Shown here in pieces: positions 5,640-6,147 of a stretch of DNA of 6,147 nucleotides (its first letter is position 1; every line of letters begins with the position of its first letter). Under the pieces are notes generated by a model, which had not been told where the DNA came from, ran no database searches, and worked only from the letters and a program-made list of their open reading frames with translations. Made by a program: the position numbers and the translations under genes. The stretch lies in the NCBI GenBank assembly GCA_004560915.1, contig SFTR01000067.1:1-6147 (forward strand). The letters run 5' to 3'. This stretch comes from a bacterium. GTDB lineage: Bacteria; Bacillota_I; Bacilli_A; RF39; UBA660.

Positions 5640-6147
5640 TTAATGTATGTAAAAATTGTATTATCTTTGTTGAAATTAAGTTCATAATTATAGAATACTT
5701 TATTATTTCCTTTTAATGGACTATACAAGTATAAGTTATTTTCATATATGTAATATATATTATCTTTATATTCATATATTATATTATTAATTTTATTTGA
5801 TATTTTAGTGTTTATGGATTTATTATCTTTTATTTGCTTATATAATAATTCATCTTTAATAGTGTATATGTAGTTTGAACTCTTTGATTCATTATATTTT
5901 ATTTTGTCTATTTTGTATTCTGTTTTGCTGCAGTTTACCCATTCTCCATCTTGATATTTAACAAATCCTTTTTCATTGTTGGATAGTATTTCTAATTTCT
6001 TTTTCTTTAGATTTAGTTCGTATAGTATACTATTTTTATTATCAAATATATATAATTTATTTTTTATGTTTCCAACTATGTAAGAGTCAAAATCTATTTT
6101 TTTGTCTAAGTCTATGTAATCTATTTTTTTTGTTTCGATGTTAAATG
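5636..6147 (-). CDS. C-terminal part of an uncharacterised Tyr/Asn/Lys-rich protein with propeller-like repeats, 5' partial
   Basis: Reading the - strand from 6145 down, one frame stays open for 169 codons to a TAA at 5636-5638, while the other two frames close almost at once at the right edge. The start lies outside the window. The protein is rich in Tyr, Asn, Lys and Ile. Two stretches look like beta-propeller or strand-repeat blades: residues 21-54 (SYIVGNIKNKLYIF, then LYELNLKKKKLEIL) and about 119-152 (YEYKDNIYYIYENNLYLY). A central FVKYQDGEW (61-69) is similar in style. No membrane helix or catalytic motif is visible in this part. Function is unknown; a surface or periplasm-like binding protein would fit the composition. 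It is followed after 40 nt by the LysM gene on the same strand, with no terminator between, so the two may form one transcript. Confidence 0.8.
   Translation of the reverse strand, partial: FNIETKKIDYIDLDKKIDFDSYIVGNIKNKLYIFDNKNSILYELNLKKKKLEILSNNEKGFVKYQDGEWVNCSKTEYKIDKIKYNESKSSNYIYTIKDELLYKQIKDNKSINTKISNKINNIIYEYKDNIYYIYENNLYLYSPLKGNNKVFYNYELNFNKDNTIFTYIK

Noticed and set aside
1..6147. Alternative genetic code (TGA as tryptophan) because of the strong A+T bias
   Set aside because: All visible Trp codons are TGG, no gene contains an in-frame TGA, and TGA is used as the stop of two genes.

Overview
The window is very A+T-rich (roughly a quarter G+C by eye), with short intergenic gaps, AGA as the main arginine codon, Shine-Dalgarno-led genes and compact Rho-independent terminators. 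TGA is used as a stop (after the ABC transporter and after the gene at 3600-5207) and tryptophan is TGG, so this is the standard bacterial code rather than the Mycoplasma code. The tRNA-Cys closely resembles the Bacillus subtilis one. Together this suggests a low-G+C Bacillota, perhaps one of the uncultured gut Bacilli/Clostridia lineages. The genus cannot be told from this piece, and nothing here looks like a phage, transposon, integron or CRISPR array.

Left half, + strand. Positions 1-1206 hold the C-terminal part of an exporter-type ABC transporter (end of the membrane domain plus a complete nucleotide-binding domain), closed by a hairpin terminator at 1209-1232. A new unit then starts from an extended -10 promoter at about 1286-1294. 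It contains two tightly linked genes of unrecognised function: a 492-residue protein with a C-terminal membrane anchor (1330-2808) and a 204-residue soluble helical protein (2817-3431). The unit ends in a terminator whose hairpin contains the second gene's stop codon. The first protein carries motifs that loosely recall ADP-ribosyltransferase-like folds; this is the most speculative but most interesting lead in the window.

Right half, - strand (read from high to low coordinates). A partial gene enters from the right edge (5636-6147) and encodes a Tyr/Asn/Lys-rich protein with propeller-like repeats. It is followed by a small double-LysM protein (5269-5595) with its own terminator, then a five-helix membrane protein with a large extracytoplasmic beta-rich domain (3600-5207). 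Last comes a tRNA-Cys(GCA) gene (3496-3569) with a strong promoter of its own and a terminator at 3459-3481. The promoter's -35 box lies inside the last codons of the upstream membrane protein, and its -10 lies in a perfect 11-bp inverted repeat.

The two halves converge at about 3450, where two back-to-back terminators separate them. Apart from the tRNA and the ABC transporter, the genes share a cell-envelope flavour (LysM repeats, multi-pass membrane protein, membrane-anchored protein). No common pathway can be established from the sequence.
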